Numbered from the stretch's first letter, positions 11,749 to 23,731 are shown. The stretch is DNA of 64,000 bases from Hydractinia symbiolongicarpus (GCF_029227915.1 NC_079888.1:15483001-15547000); one strand, 5' to 3'. Notes: a model not told the origin generated them from the letters alone. Translations and numbers: made by a program.

Positions 11749-12199
11749 TCAGATGCTGTATCTAAGAGTATGAGATGTGCAGCCAATTGGATTTGATTTG
11801 ACTAGGACACTACCACGATTATCACGTCGTATTTCTTCCATGAACTGCAAGCACATAACTCGTGAGGGCGCCCCATATCGTTCAGTCGCAACATCAAAAA
11901 TCGCCCACCAGGTGGAAGCTCTATTATTTGTACATCGTAAATTATTAACTATTATTCGCAAAAATCCATCCATACTGCCATGCATGACGAAACTCCACTG
12001 AACCAAACGGTGTCTATCATATGTTGGAAGAAGCTACCGAATAAGTAAGACGGGATATAACCATTGCCCATCGTAGTTTGGAATTTTTCGAATCGATATC
12101 GGCTAGAATTTTCCGAAAATGGCGTTGTTGGACATTACGGCAAAGCGACTTTAAATGTCTGAACATTATAGAAAATCTAACAAAGTAATCATGATCCAA
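11749..12199 (-). pseudogene. Remnant of an integrase-like (KRBA2-type) protein
   Basis: Two minus-strand frames join by a shift near 12017-12040. The first (12199 down) contains FRKILADIDSKNSKLRW...ISRLTYSVA; the second contains RLVQWSFVMHGSMDGF, then NNRAST and ATERYGAPSRV. This order matches the segment before and within the catalytic core of the integrase-like proteins often annotated as KRAB-A domain-containing protein 2-like in invertebrates. The expected ISRxxYSVAGPNSLWHIDG stretch is corrupted here and the frame ends without the rest of the core, so this is a dead fragment of a transposase-derived gene. Confidence 0.65.
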
Positions 12200-13232
12200 A
12201 TAAATTTTGCCATTGTTGTACGATTACTACAAGTCGTTACGTCTATTGAATGTAAAAAAGCTTAAATTTAAATACACATTCATTTGTTCACAAGCGCAGT
12301 GGAAAATATACGTACATATTTTCTGGTTAAGTTGCATGATGACTTCTTTGCTATTGTTTCAACTTCTTTCTGGACAATTTCACCTAAAACATATCTGGAA
12401 TTATATATGGCTGAGATTTTATTTGAAATAAAAAGGTATCTCGAAAAATGTCTTATTAATCATGTGGCTTGCAAACATCCATTCCATATCGGTTTGAGAG
12501 TCAATAAAATCAACACCTTATTTACTACCATACAGTAACTTTGTTTCCTGTTCTCATCGAATCAATGTCCATGACCGCTACTTCTACCCCCGATGGATTC
12601 CAATTCCCTACACTACATAAATAAATAAATAAATTTGATGATCCTGGTCCCACATTATGGCATACAATATTGAATAAAACAATCACACCAACCAATTTTT
12701 CCATTTTATTTCGAATAGATCGTACTGTAGATGTTTGCTGGACTACCAACAAGTCCTTAAATACTGGCTGGTTTACAATAGAAGCTTTATTTTTACAACT
12801 TTCCTTTTCTACTAGGGATAATTCTCCCCGGGCTCTCTTTGACTCAGCAACTTCCACAGAATTATCTATAAAGTTATGAAGAAATATTGCGCACAAGTAA
12901 AAGTATTCTGTTCAGTCATCCATCGAACAAATGCCTCGCAATTTCTGGATGATATAACGAATGATAAATTTATCAGAAACCTTTCATATATAATCTCTTT
13001 GAAATATGTTGAAGCCAGAACTCAAATGTAGGTTTTACAGAAAACAAGTCATATAATATAGCAAGTATACGGTATTAATAATAAATGGGAACAAACCTTG
13101 ATTTGCGATTCACCTAAACCTGTCTTAACAAAAGCTTCTTGAAGCAAAGCACATGCAGCGGTTTTTTCTGATTTAAAGGTTCATCATACAAGCTTCGTGA
13201 AGCTGTTCCAAAATAGCAACCTGCACGGTGTT
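12200..13232. other. No convincing gene; AT-rich
   Basis: Open frames on both strands at 12284-12896 overlap one another and show no recognisable domain or splice structure. Short TAAA repeats at 12616-12634 (AAATAAATAAATAAAT). Nothing else seen. Confidence 0.4.
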
Positions 13233-13405
13233 TATATATATTAGCAGGGGGGGTGATCACACATGATCTTGTCTTTGGAGAGTAACGACTCCACTTATTA
13301 CCCCAGTTAAAAAAAGTATATATATATATATATTAGCAGGGGGGGGATCACACATGATCTTTTCTTTGGAGATTAACGACTCCACTTATTACCTGAGTTA
13401 AAAAC
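13233..13405. repeat. Imperfect tandem pair of a ~90-bp repeat
   Basis: TATATTAGCAGGGGGG followed by TGATCACACATGATCTT, a G-rich stretch, and CGACTCCACTTATTACC occurs at about 13233 and again at about 13324, separated by an AT dinucleotide run. The same terminal string in altered form lies in the tandem spacers (around 870 and 3869), so it is a dispersed repeat. Confidence 0.7.
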
Positions 13406-14057
13406 AAGGAATAGCACAGTTAAACAGAAAGTGGTCAACGTTTACTTTAGGAAGATAGGGATGTCTAGTTTCTGCTGATGACCGTCCGCGGACCTCTTCG
13501 AGGTGACCCAGCGAGACATCCAGGGTAAGGTTCAGAAATATGGGTCGAAACCTACCTGCCCTTGGTTAAAGTTCTGTTCATCTTTTCAAATGTGTTGTGT
13601 CCTTTTTATTTTTTTATATTTTTTTAATTAATTCCTTGTAAAAAGAGAGAATTGTGCTTTTAGATGCATTTTCACTAGAGGAGTACAACCTCTAGCTTAT
13701 TTCCAAAGACCTAACAGGTTGAGTTTATCATTGCGGTGGCTAGCCACCTGTTTGTAAATGATTTTTTATCCTTTTCAGACATGATTTTGATTCCTGAAAT
13801 CTATACGGTATCTGAATGTATGATCATTCTTTTCAAAATTTGTACTTCACACCATTTTAACAAAAAATAAAGAGAAAATCTACGCGAAACAAGTCTTATG
13901 TTTGTTTTGTAACCGGATGTTCCTTACCTTACAGGATTATTACTGCTGGGTAATTTTTTTATAGATTTATCTTTACAAAACTAACTATCTAACTAAGATT
14001 TGATGGTTGTATGTTTTTGCAAATAAGCGGTTTTATGATATATTTCTCCGGGGATTA
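13406..14057. other. No gene seen
   Basis: A relatively GC-rich patch at 13460-13560 is followed by AT-rich sequence. No domain, RNA gene or repeat was identified. Confidence 0.4.
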
Positions 14058-14357
14058 ATGCTTAAGTTTAACATAGTTACTTCACTTACTTATACGTACC
14101 GGAACAGAATTAATTTTATTTCGCGAAAAAATTATTTGACCGCATTTTTTTTTCTCTTAATTTATACCTCTACAGGGTCTATTTTCTGCAGGCGACATAA
14201 AATAAAGACTGATGAAGTTAAAATTCACATTTCTACAACAAAAGGGGCAGAAATATCAGTAGAAAAGATTAATGTAAATCGTTTTTCAAAGAGAAAAACT
14301 CTGATTCACACATGCAAAACAACACTTCACATTGATAAAGGTGACCTGAAAAAATAA
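14058..14357 (+). CDS. Small open frame, hypothetical
   Basis: An ATG at 14058 gives 99 codons. It contains one hydrophobic stretch (NYLTAFFFLLIYTSTGSIF, about residues 26-44) followed by a lysine-rich C-terminal part. No family is recognised, the base composition equals the background and no promoter is evident. It could be a small membrane protein, an exon, or chance. Confidence 0.15.
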   Translation: MLKFNIVTSLTYTYRNRINFISRKNYLTAFFFLLIYTSTGSIFCRRHKIKTDEVKIHISTTKGAEISVEKINVNRFSKRKTLIHTCKTTLHIDKGDLKK

Positions 14358-14702
14358 TAAACCAGGTTTACCGTAAAGAAACACAAGTGCTGTCAGCTTT
14401 TATGACAGCAATAAAATACATAAAAATACATTCCATGAAACAACTGTAATAACCCGGGAATATTTACTAGGATAAATGCAGTAATGAGCATCTTGTAATT
14501 TGTCGGTAAAACTATACACCAACATTTGGAATTGTGGCTACAATAAAGGAATAAACAAGAAATGTTTGTATCTAAAGAAGATATTTTCTATTCATTTATG
14601 CATATATCCACCAACTAATAACTAAACCATTAAATGTACTCTAGCCATACTCAAAGAAGAACATAAATAGATAGCCTAGCATAGAGAGTCATGGAAAACC
14701 TC

Positions 14703-14942
14703 TAACGCGGGATCCTGCAAACACAGTATTTCTCAAAATGGCTATCAAGTAATATGCGATAAGAAACCCACAGGTGTGAAATGAATGTATTTCGATTTCT
14801 CTTACTTTTTTAGTAGGTGTGTTAAACAGAACTAGTTCAACCTTGTGGCATGAACGTGAAGTGCCGACCGAAGACCTCGTTTCTTATTTCTCACGTTAAT
14901 CGTGGCATAGCTATTTACAATGATTGCAGGATCCCACGTTTA
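14703..14942. mobile_element. Short inverted-repeat element (MITE-like, 240 bp)
   Basis: The ends TAACGCGGGATCCTGCAA (left) and TTGCAGGATCCCACGTTTA (right) are inverted copies over about 18 bases with two differences. No coding capacity. The family was not identified. Confidence 0.5.
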
Positions 14943-15628
14943 GCAATTTTCCTTAACTGATAGAGCCGTTTCGCTAAGGGTTTACTTTCTTTCCTCGATT
15001 TTTTGCCTAGTGCAAAAAAATCAAGGAAATTTCCGGAAGATATTTCTACGCAATGTTTATAGGAAAGTTGGTAGACCATGAGTGTTGGTATCGTGGCTGT
15101 TTGTGTGTGATGAATGTGAAGTATTAGCATTATCAGTAGTGGTGTTGTCGTCGTTGTTGGCGGTTGCTGACGACGTTGTTAACAAACTACTGCTGGCTGC
15201 CTGAAGTGATATGAACACACTTTGTAGATCCATTTCTCTGAGTTGTTCGAACAAACCTTTCCTTTTAGATTTTCACAAAAAATTACCATTTAAATTTAAC
15301 CAAAAAGCACCCAGGAACCATCCAGCGAGAAATTCTAGGTACTTTGTATTAAAACACTATTCAATACTTTAAACAGCGCTCCGACAACCAGAAGGACATC
15401 TACTCGCTTCCTCTATGGAGCTACAGCGCATAGCTGAGCTATGATATTCATCGATCTTCGTTTTATAGCGCAACGCAGTATCTATTATGTACATTTTACC
15501 AAATATGGTGGAATATGAGGGTTATTTTTGGGAAATTATGGTAAAATTAAAATAAAAGAAAACAATCTCAGAAAAAAAAAGCAAAGAAATAAAAGTAAAT
15601 CACCCAACGAAAAACGAATAATTAGAGA
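14943..15628. other. No gene seen
   Basis: A minus-strand frame at 15057-15254 is low-complexity (Ser, Thr, Asn, His rich) and likely spurious. No other structure. Confidence 0.4.
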
Positions 15629-16375
15629 TACAGTAGTCTCTCTAATTACCGGTCACTTTAAAAGGCGGACACCTCTGATTAGCGAACACTTTGTCCATGC
15701 ACCGGCCGTTTTCTGGTGAAAGTCTCATAAAAAACTTTCTAATTGGTGGAAACTCAATTAGCGGACACTTTGATTAGCGGTTATGTTTTTTGGGCGAAAT
15801 GGCAACTATAGACTTTTTTTTCTTTCCGTAAAACTTAAATATATCTGGTATTTCCAGACCATATCAACCTCCACGATTAAACCTTTTTCCACAAACCTCA
15901 GCTGTAATCGAAGTGGTCGGGACTTTCAAGAACCAGAAACAAATTTTTGATATGTTTTGTGGCATGTTTCCAGCAATGCTTTCGTTTTGTAAAGAATCAG
16001 TTCTTATTATACCTATATTATACCATTTTCGTCCACCTCGTTAGATTGCTCATGCCCGCATTGTAACAATTCCCCCACCAAGGGGCTCCATATGTTAATG
16101 TAGACATGATATCTTCTACCAAAAGATTTGCACAGTACAGGTACTCATTCCAATCTTTTTCGATGAGTATGGGTATGTTGACCTCGTACATTGCCTCAGT
16201 AATCATATATGTGTTTAAAAAATCCTTTGAATGCTAATTCTCGAATATCGAATGCAAAATGATCGAATGCGTTGATTCGATTGAATATAGTGATTCGATC
16301 GAACGAATGTTTTAAGGCTTTGAAAAAGAAAGATTTTTTTTAGAATGAACAATATTTTCCTCATCGTCATGGCTC

Positions 16376-18255
16376 CTGCTAACTTGAAAAAATATGAAGC
16401 TGGGAAACTTAACAAACCCTGCCTGACATTAAATGAGAAAATCAAAATATTAGAACAAAATTAGTTGTAGAGACATTTCTAAAACATATAATATTGGAAA
16501 GACACAAGCAGCAAACGTTTTAAAAATGAGAAAAAGCTCAGAGCAGAGTGTGAAAACTTTCAAGCCGAGGGTTTTAAACATATATCAAGAGAGAAAGCCA
16601 TCAAACGTTCAAAGCAATCAACGCAGGCCTTTATAGCAGGGGCGGCGCCACAATTTTCAAAGTGGGGGGTAAAAGCTTAGCGGTAAATTTTGAGATTTTA
16701 GTGACAATCAACGAGCGAAGCGAGTTGCCGAAACAGCTGGGTTCCAGGGGCGAAGACCCTGGAAGTTAGCTAACGCAAATATAGAGTCCTAAAACACCTA
16801 AAACAGCTATATTTAGCTAGATAGCCTGCAGACTATCTCGTTGGATAACATCAATTATTATGCAGAGATAAAGATACTTATATAGATACTTACTTTAAGG
16901 TACTTTAAAATAAAAAATTATTACTTAGCATAAAAGTGGGTGGCGCCGCCCCTGTTACATGTGGTTTAAAAAATGTGAAGCGTCTGGTATTTACGTAAAT
17001 TATCCTTTCCTCAAAGAAAAAGCAAAGAATATCAAACAATCTTTAAATCAAGCTAAACTGGATAGCTTCAAGGCATTGGAAGGCTGGTTGGATAAATGAA
17101 AATTCAGTCATGGTATAAAGGAAAAATAAATTTCTGGCCAGTTCCTCGATGTTTCCACGACTACAATTGAATCTTGGATGGAACGAATACAGGAAGTATG
17201 TGAAGAATATATGCGAATAAAGATATATTAAATATGGATGGAAGTGGGTGTTCTTTAAAGCTTTGCCCAACAAAGGTTTTGCTAAGAAAGGAAAGAAAAG
17301 CTAGGGTGGACAGAAATCTAAACAGGGGATAACTGTTGCATTTTTCGTAAGTGGCGACGGAGAAAAAGTTGGAGCACCTATTGTAATTTGGCGGAGTTAA
17401 AAAAGGTGTTTCGATTAGCTAGTGCAGAAGATAAGCTCAGTAAGGTCATGTGATTTGCAGACGCAAAGTTTTGGATGCAAGTGTAAATTATGGAGAAAAT
17501 CCTCAAAACCGTCAAATGAAAACAGAGAAAAGAAATGTGATTTTGTTTTTAGATAACGCCGTTGTCCATCCACCATCATTGGTGGACGAAGTTTAGCAAC
17601 ATGAAGATCGTATTTTGCTAGAAACACCACATCTCGCTTGCGACCTCTCGATGCTGGAATAATTTAAAGTTTTAAATCTAAGTATCGAAAAGAGGACTTA
17701 CTAGCTTCAAAAATTACCAAGAAAATTGTTGTTCTCCAAGCTATTGATTGGGTCTCTAAAGCTTGGGAAGAGATTACTTCTGACACATTTCAAAACTGCT
17801 TTGCTAAATGTGGTTTTACTAAGGAAACAAGTGAAGATGAAGAAGATATTGTCGATGAGAAGTTCAAAGAACTTACAGATTTCGAATCTTTCAATGCTGA
17901 AGAGTATATTGATTTTGATGTTAAAACGTGTAGTTCACTGTCTGCAATCAACAATGATGAAGTAGATTAGAAAGTAAGTTCAGTAGAAAACTGTGTGATA
18001 GAATATCTTCGTAAAGAATCTGCAGTTGATGTAGAAGAGGTTTCATTTGATGAGAGTGATACCGATTTTGAAAATGATAACGTTGAAGAGAAAATCACCA
18101 CGCAGGAAGCGCTGACCATGATTGATAGATTAATAAACTTGAAAAATTTTAACATAGAAGAAAGAAATTTATCCTCACTCAAAGACAGACTTGAAATTTT
18201 TCTAGTCAGAAACTTAAAACGACAATCTAATTTTTCTGCAATTAAAGTTTTTTAA
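16376..18255 (+). pseudogene. Tigger-type transposase, decayed
   Basis: Recognisable pieces in order: a CENP-B-like N-terminal helix-turn-helix start (LTLNEKIKILEQN, then ISKTYNIGKTQAANVLKM), a second DNA-binding part (MWFKKCEASGIYVNYPF, FKALEGWLD), a DDE core piece (FFKALPNKGFAKKGKK, ITVAFFVSGDGEKVGAPIVIW), the PLDAG motif near 17647, and an acidic C-terminal region with ITKKIVVLQAIDWVSKAWEE and a last frame ending at 18255. Multiple stops and frameshifts and the MITE insertion at 16637 disable it. In active relatives it would cut and paste the element. Confidence 0.85.
16637..16954. mobile_element. Nested hAT-like MITE (318 bp)
   Basis: Perfect 15-base inverted ends CAGGGGCGGCGCCAC enclose noncoding sequence with the usual GC-rich internal patch (CGAAGCGAGTTGCCG..., GGGGCGAAGACCCTGG). 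It interrupts the Tigger transposase between its two DNA-binding parts. Flanks TTATAG and TTACAT are similar but no clean target duplication is visible. Confidence 0.75.
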
Positions 18256-18506
18256 AAAATCTTTTGTTGATATTTTTTTGTTATTTTTTTAAAAAAAGTT
18301 ATATTACGTTTAATTTAGTTGTTTTCTTCTCTTTTCGTCTCTAAGTCCAGCACAGTACCCACTTATATTTTAAGTTACACATTTCGTATACAAAAGTTTT
18401 AAATTTTGATCTCACATTGTAAAACTTTCCAAAAGGCGGCAACCTCGAATTAGCGCGCACTTTGTTCATGCACAAACGTTGTCCGCTAATTAGAGAGAAT
18501 ACTGTA

Positions 18507-19026
18507 GTAACAAATGATTAATATTTTCTTTTGTTTTAAAAAAAAAATTAATAGTCACTGAACACCGATTCTATACCAAAAATTCATTATTTTTGAAGAA
18601 AAATTATGTACCATTGTGCAACCCCTCCTGCAGCAATATTTTTCTACTAAGTTTGCTAGGAGGGAACATACAAATATATTTACAAGATATAAAATTATAT
18701 CATAACTCAGGGCAGCAATTTACACAATACCAGCTAAATCGTTTTGGAAGTAGAGAAAATAACCCTTACCAGCATATATCTTATAGTTTAACAGAGAGAT
18801 GTGTTCTAATTATGTCGGCATAATTTTTAAATGAGAGGTGAACAAGAAAATTTAAGCGAGAGAAAATTACAAATCCTAAAATCTGCTAAGATAACTACTA
18901 TAATACCAAATAAATAAAAAAAACACTATATTTCACGACTAAATGCCTATATATCTTTCTAACAACATTTTTTCAGAAATTCCATGGCTCTATGGGGTGA
19001 AAATAAGTAGGTTTTAAATGTACTTA
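18507..19026. other. No gene seen
   Basis: AT-rich sequence between the Tigger and DIRS-type elements, without recognisable features. Confidence 0.4.
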
Positions 19027-19226
19027 TTTTCCCCACTCGGTTCCGGCACCCTGGCAAGAATCCATATGAGATCGGCCCGGCCCCCAAATATCCTCTGATC
19101 TGTTCTTCCGAAGTCCTACAATAAACAAGCAGCACGCGAAAAAAGAAAAACAGATAAGATAACTTTTAAATTTCAAATGCAATTACTTCTCCTAATACAA
19201 CAAATGTCGAAGGCATAGACATCGAT

Positions 19227-19953
19227 ATGAGACAAGCAATTATTGCAGATGTACTCAGTGCAATAAGAAGAGAGTTCTCTCTTTTATTGCATGGACAAAG
19301 GAGGAGACCGCTGCCTCCCTCCAACGATTCTTTGTCTGTCCATGCTGATAAATACCGTCTTGTTGATGACGAGGATAATATACCAGGAGATACTTCTTCT
19401 GAGCATGATAATGACAACAATGATGAAAATAACTTACCAAGGCATTCCCTTGAGGACACTATCCCTATTTCAGATTATTTACTCCAAATAAACATCCTGG
19501 CAAAAGCTACCGTGATTTGGATGTTGCAGAAGACATCCTCTTACAAGTGGATAATGAAATGCCACAATCATTAGACCTTGGTTAAAAAATCAAAGAAAAT
19601 GTTGCCACTAGTGTTACGTCTTATTTCCTGGAAAAATGTGTTATTCCAGAGGCAAAAAAGAAAATAGGGAAAAGGCACTTCCTGCCTGAAAACTGTACTA
19701 AAATGGCTGTGCCCAAGATGAACAAATGTATTTTAATCTCATAGGTTTTTCAGAATTTCAAAAACGTGATGAGAGAAATTTGTACAACACACAGCAAACA
19801 CTGCTGAGTGCAACATCAGCCATTATAGAGGTGGTTGAAAAAGTTTTACAGTCTGATGAGGGGAAAAAGCCCTTGAATTCAAAGGATGTTGTCATGAATA
19901 GTCTTGATGCAATAACATTAAGTCAATACAGACCTAAATATTCATTTATTTAA
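19227..19953 (+). pseudogene. DIRS-type gag, N-terminal part
   Basis: A first frame (19227-19574) has an acidic, Asp/Asn-rich segment; then a second frame with YFLEKCVIPEAKKKIG..., and a third with LLSATSAIIEVVEKVLQSDE and SLDAITL, which resembles the helical middle of DIRS gag proteins. Frameshifts at about 19575 and 19730. The frame is cut by the non-LTR insertion at about 19960. Confidence 0.55.
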
Positions 19954-19957
19954 AAAA

Positions 19958-20870
19958 AATATTTATACAGGATGAGGACTTCAGTAATTTGCAAATATAT
20001 ACATAAATACAAAAAAAAACTGCTATCAATGTCCGTCCTATCTGAGAATAAAAATGGAAAAAAGCAGTAAAAACAGTAAAAACGATAAAAACAAACAAAA
20101 AATTGATTAACTAGAAATGCAAAAGTATGCAGACAATGGGGTGAAGTGACTTCGTGTGAGTGCTAATAAAGACATAGGTATAGTTTAAAATATTAATCCC
20201 ACTTAGCTAAACTTGAAGCAGACTGGACGGCACAGTGACTAAGATAGCCGCTGAGAGTGCACACCGCCCAATAGCTGGTATCGTCTATTAAGAGAAGTAC
20301 CCTCTGAGCGCCTTCATAAAAAGAGACATATTATCGATTTTTCGAATTTCAAGTGGCAGTGAATTATACAGTTTACCCCCTGCAAAATAGAAACCAGTTC
20401 AAAAAGAGCATCGTTGTCACTAAAATCCTTGTTCAAAGTAAGTGTTTCAGACAGGGTTATAATGTCAATTTTTGAATCATGCTTGTGTACTAACGCTTCC
20501 AAGTTGGCAAAGTTTGAAATTAACCCACGAATATTTTGATAAACACATTTCAAACCTCTCTTACCACAAAATTCACCAAGGCTTTCCGGTCCAGGACATG
20601 CTTCTATGTCACCACACAAGAGGAGTAAAACTATATACAAACTTTTGCGTCTTGTACAACTTACTGTTGGTCGAGGTTTTTGTTTACAAACATGGATTGA
20701 ACTGAAAGTAAACGTTTCTCCAATCTCCTCGTAGTAGTCTTGAACATTAAGTGTTAAACTTATTCCATCTGGTTTCATAATAAAATAAATAATAAAAGAA
20801 ACGAAAATGTTCGCACCTCTTTGAACCCTCATTACCGGGATCTATGTCACCCGAGTAGACCATGCAATGA
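19958..20870 (-). mobile_element. Internally deleted non-LTR retrotransposon (CR1/L2-like) inserted in DIRS gag
   Basis: On the minus strand, an endonuclease N-terminus (frame 20832-20314) is followed directly by the C-terminal end of the RT protein (KLYNSLPLEIRKIDNMSLF...LRGYFS, about 20385-20295) and a 3' untranslated tail to about 19960. The RT core is missing. Ends are approximate; no target duplication was found. Confidence 0.7.
20314..20832 (-). pseudogene. Non-LTR ORF2 start: 2A-like motif and endonuclease N-terminus
   Basis: Residues 66-82 read YIVLLLLCGDIEACPGP, a degenerate form of the 2A-like signature found at this place in several APE-type non-LTR elements. An apurinic-endonuclease start follows (KCVYQNIRGL with Asn100; IDIITLSET with Glu129, both catalytic positions in the family). 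After about residue 145 the frame leaves the domain because of the internal deletion. Confidence 0.7.
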
Positions 20871-20897
20871 ATTTCTGCTTATGATTTACAAAAGGGT

Positions 20898-21116
20898 ATG
20901 AGAGAAGCCCAGGAAGCCTCAAAGCTTGCCTTGTCCTCATCCAGTACATATAGCTACAACAATAGCAGGAAATATCAATCCTATTCTTATGTTGGGAGGT
21001 TTAGTAAAATCCCTAGCTCAACGTTAACATCCAGGAAAGATAACCAGAATTTTTTAGAGAAGGGAAAGAAACCACAACAAAGTCATCGGAAGCCCTTCAA
21101 CAGAAGCAGGAAATAA
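20898..21116 (+). pseudogene. DIRS-type gag, C-terminal part
   Basis: Resumes gag after the inserted element: REAQEASKLALSSSS followed by a Ser/Tyr/Asn-rich and basic tail ending HRKPFNRSRK and a stop. About 50 residues expected between this and the upstream part are missing. Confidence 0.5.
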
Positions 21117-21186
21117 CTGCAGCCCTCAATGTAAGTACTTATATGTTAAACCTTAAAACTAAGTTAGCTGAAAATGTTAATAATTT

Positions 21187-22613
21187 TTAGGCAGATGCTA
21201 TTTCTAGATGTTTGCCTGCATTAAAAGAATTGACATCAGACCATGAGGTGTTGTCAACCGTTTCTGGTCTAAAAATAGAATTTTGGAACCACCAGAACCT
21301 GTTAATGCTGAAAGCATGAACTGTTCTTTCTCTGCTGATGAAAACAAATTTATCAAATCAGAGATCACCAGGTTACTTAAAAAAGGAGTAATCATACAAA
21401 GTTATCATTAGCTGGAGAGTTTATCTCCTATTTTTTTCACTCCAAAGCCTGGTTGTTTATTCAGACTCATTTTGAATTAAAGAAAGCTTAATAGTCGTAT
21501 GCTATATATTTTAAAATGGACACAATTTCTTTAGTTTGGAAATTAATTACAAAAAACTTCTTTATGGCAAAAATTGATATCAAAGATGCTTATTACTTTG
21601 TTCATATAGATGACGAATATCAAAAATTCTTAAAGTTTTATTATGATGGTGAGTTATACCAGTTCACTTGTCTCCCTAGCGGTTTGTGTCCTGGACCACA
21701 AAAATTTACGAAGCTTCTTAAACCACATCTTGCTGTCTTAAGATCATGCCAGTGCTTGGTTTCAGGTTATATTGATGATCTTATTACCATGCACAAGTCT
21801 GACAATGGCTGCTTTGTACACATAAAGAGAATTGTATCTTTATTAGGAGATGGGGATTTTCTGTACATCCTGATGAATCACATTTTCTCCCCACTCAAAC
21901 CTTAGAATACCTTGGTTCAATCATCGATTCAGTCAATGAGAATTTATTTAACTGACTCAAAAAAGAAAATAACCAAGGCGTATTGTCTAAAACTTCTGTC
22001 TGCTACTCACAAAGTTAGTCTAAGTGAAATTGGCCAGCTTCTTGGTATCCTCAGTTCTAGTTTTCATGCTGTGTTATTTGGAAAACTTCATTATAGAGAT
22101 TTAGAACGTCTTAAGATAGACTCATTAAGAAAAAACTATGGCAATTTTGATTCATAAACTACTTTGTCTGCTAATGCAATAGCAGATATACAGTGGTTGT
22201 GTGACAATATTACCTCATCATACAGTCCTATCTCATTTGGTAACCTCACCATGACTATTTCCACTGATGCTTCTAAGCTTGGTTGGGGTGCAATATGTTC
22301 TAACTCATAAACTGGTGGCTTATTCTCAGAAGTTGAGTCTGAACAGCATGTAAATGTATTAGAGCTGAAAGCTATTCTTTTTGGACTGAGGTCATTATGT
22401 GACTCAGTTTTCAACACCCACATCAAAGTATTGTGTGATGATACAACAGCTGTATATTGCATAACCAACATGGGTAGTTGTCGTTCTATCCCTTGTGACA
22501 TTGCTGTCAAGCATATTTGGGATTGGGCCATTAGACATGACAATTGGCTTACTATCTCACACATTCCACGGCTTCTTAATGCAGAAGCTGATGTAGAATT
22601 TAGGAAGCAGTGA
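21187..22613 (+). pseudogene. DIRS-type reverse transcriptase and RNase H
   Basis: RT blocks: AKIDIKDAYYFVHI (first catalytic Asp), QFTCLPSGLCPGPQKFTKLLKP, and SGYIDDLITM where the YIDD active site is intact. The connection LTDSKKKIT...LLGILSSSFHAV follows, then RNase H pieces ISTDASKLGWGAI and VLCDDTTAVYCITNMG, and HIPRLLNAEAD. Stops at several points (for example after 22300) and a frameshift near 21905. Confidence 0.8.
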
Positions 22614-22639
22614 AAAGATCTTTCTGGACATTGTTTCAC

Positions 22640-23500
22640 ACTTTCAATTTTTCCCTGATATTGATTTATTTGCCAGTAGAATCAATATTCAACTGGCTAC
22701 ATTTGTTTCATATAGACCAGACCCTTGTGCTACACATGTAAATGCTTTCACTTTTAATTGGCATGGTCAAAAAGTCTTCCCCCCCCCCTTAACTCCTACA
22801 GTTGCAGGTGCAGATTTTTAGCTGAGTTATTTTACTCCACTAAGTTAGAATACTCTGCTTTTAATACATCCAGATCTGCTCTATCATCTATACTGGCCAT
22901 GGGATAACGTTTGGCAACCAACCTGTAATCTAACTTTTATTGTGTGGCATTTTCAAGGAACGACCAACTCTTCCTGTCTTGATGTGTGTTCTTATTGTTC
23001 AATGATCACAGACACTCAGTGTTTTATCTTTAGATAGTTTGCATCAGGAATATAAAAAATGTGTTTTTTTTTATTCACAGTTTATTTAAACAAAGTAGAC
23101 CGACAAATCACCAAAAACCATTGGAATTTCTTGCATATTCCACTAACAGGAAGTCTGTGTTGTGCAAAACCTTACAGAATACCTTGCTAGAACTAATGGT
23201 CTACGCAACAATGACAAAAGGCTTTTCATAAGTTATGTTTCACCCCACCAAGCTGTAACATCTTCAACTATTGCAAGGTGGACCTGTAAAATGTTGCAAG
23301 CTGCTGGGCTGGACACAAATGTTTTTAAGGCACACTCAACTCGTGCTGCTTCAGCATGAAAATCAAAACAAACTGGTTTCTCTCTTTTAAATATTGGAAA
23401 AGCGGCTGGTTGGTCCAATGGTAACATTTTCGCAAAGTTTTACAATAAGCCTGTTACGACCAATTTTGGACAGCATATTTTGAAGGAATCCAACATTTGA
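22640..23500 (+). pseudogene. DIRS-type tyrosine recombinase
   Basis: Begins with the spacer DIDLFASRINIQLATFVSY typical after RNase H in these elements. The recombinase part (23162 on) has LFISYVSPHQAVTSSTIARW and FKAHSTRAAS, the H-x-x-R motif of tyrosine recombinases, then AGWSNGNIFAKFYNKPV, which carries the place of the catalytic Tyr. A TGA after HSTRAASA and others upstream inactivate it. In active elements this enzyme joins the circular cDNA to the target without an integrase. Confidence 0.8.
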
Positions 23501-23731
23501 TAAAACTTTATTTATGTGTATGATATAGAGTGGTGGTTTAATTTTTTTTGTGGTGTACATATATTTTATGTGTTAGCTATGATTTCACCATTTAGCGAGT
23601 CTTGTATATTGTTGTTTTAATATATGCTTTACTGGTATTTAACCTAGCTTTGAAGTCTCATATAGATTCTTGCCAGGGTGCCGGAACCGAGTGGGGAAAA
23701 TGTGAGATCGGCCTGGCCCCCAAATATCCTA

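Larger units (their letters stand above)
15631..18504 (+). mobile_element. Pogo/Tigger (Tc1-mariner superfamily) DNA transposon
   Basis: Terminal inverted repeats begin CAGTAGTCTCTCTAATTA at 15631 and end with the complement of CAGTATTCTCTCTAATTA at 18504. TA lies on each side (15629-15630, 18505-18506), the target duplication of this superfamily. Sub-terminal strings with GGCGGACACCTC and GGCGGCAACCTCG mirror each other. It carries a decayed transposase and a nested MITE. Total length 2,874 bp including the nested 318 bp. Confidence 0.9.
19027..23731 (+). mobile_element. DIRS-type (tyrosine-recombinase) retrotransposon, degenerate
   Basis: Left end 19027-19071 and right end 23656-23700 are inverted copies of about 45 bases (TTTTCCCCACTCGGTTCCGG at the outer end), with a single visible difference. 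After the right repeat, 23701-23731 repeats the sequence that follows the left repeat (GAGATCGGCC.GGCCCCCAAA), the internal-complementary-region arrangement of DIRS elements. Inside are gag, RT, RNase H and a tyrosine recombinase in order. Stops, shifts and an inserted non-LTR fragment make it inactive. Confidence 0.85.

Noticed and set aside
13464-13520. Box C/D snoRNA suggested by TGATGA near 13479
   Set aside because: No matching D box or terminal stem at suitable spacing.
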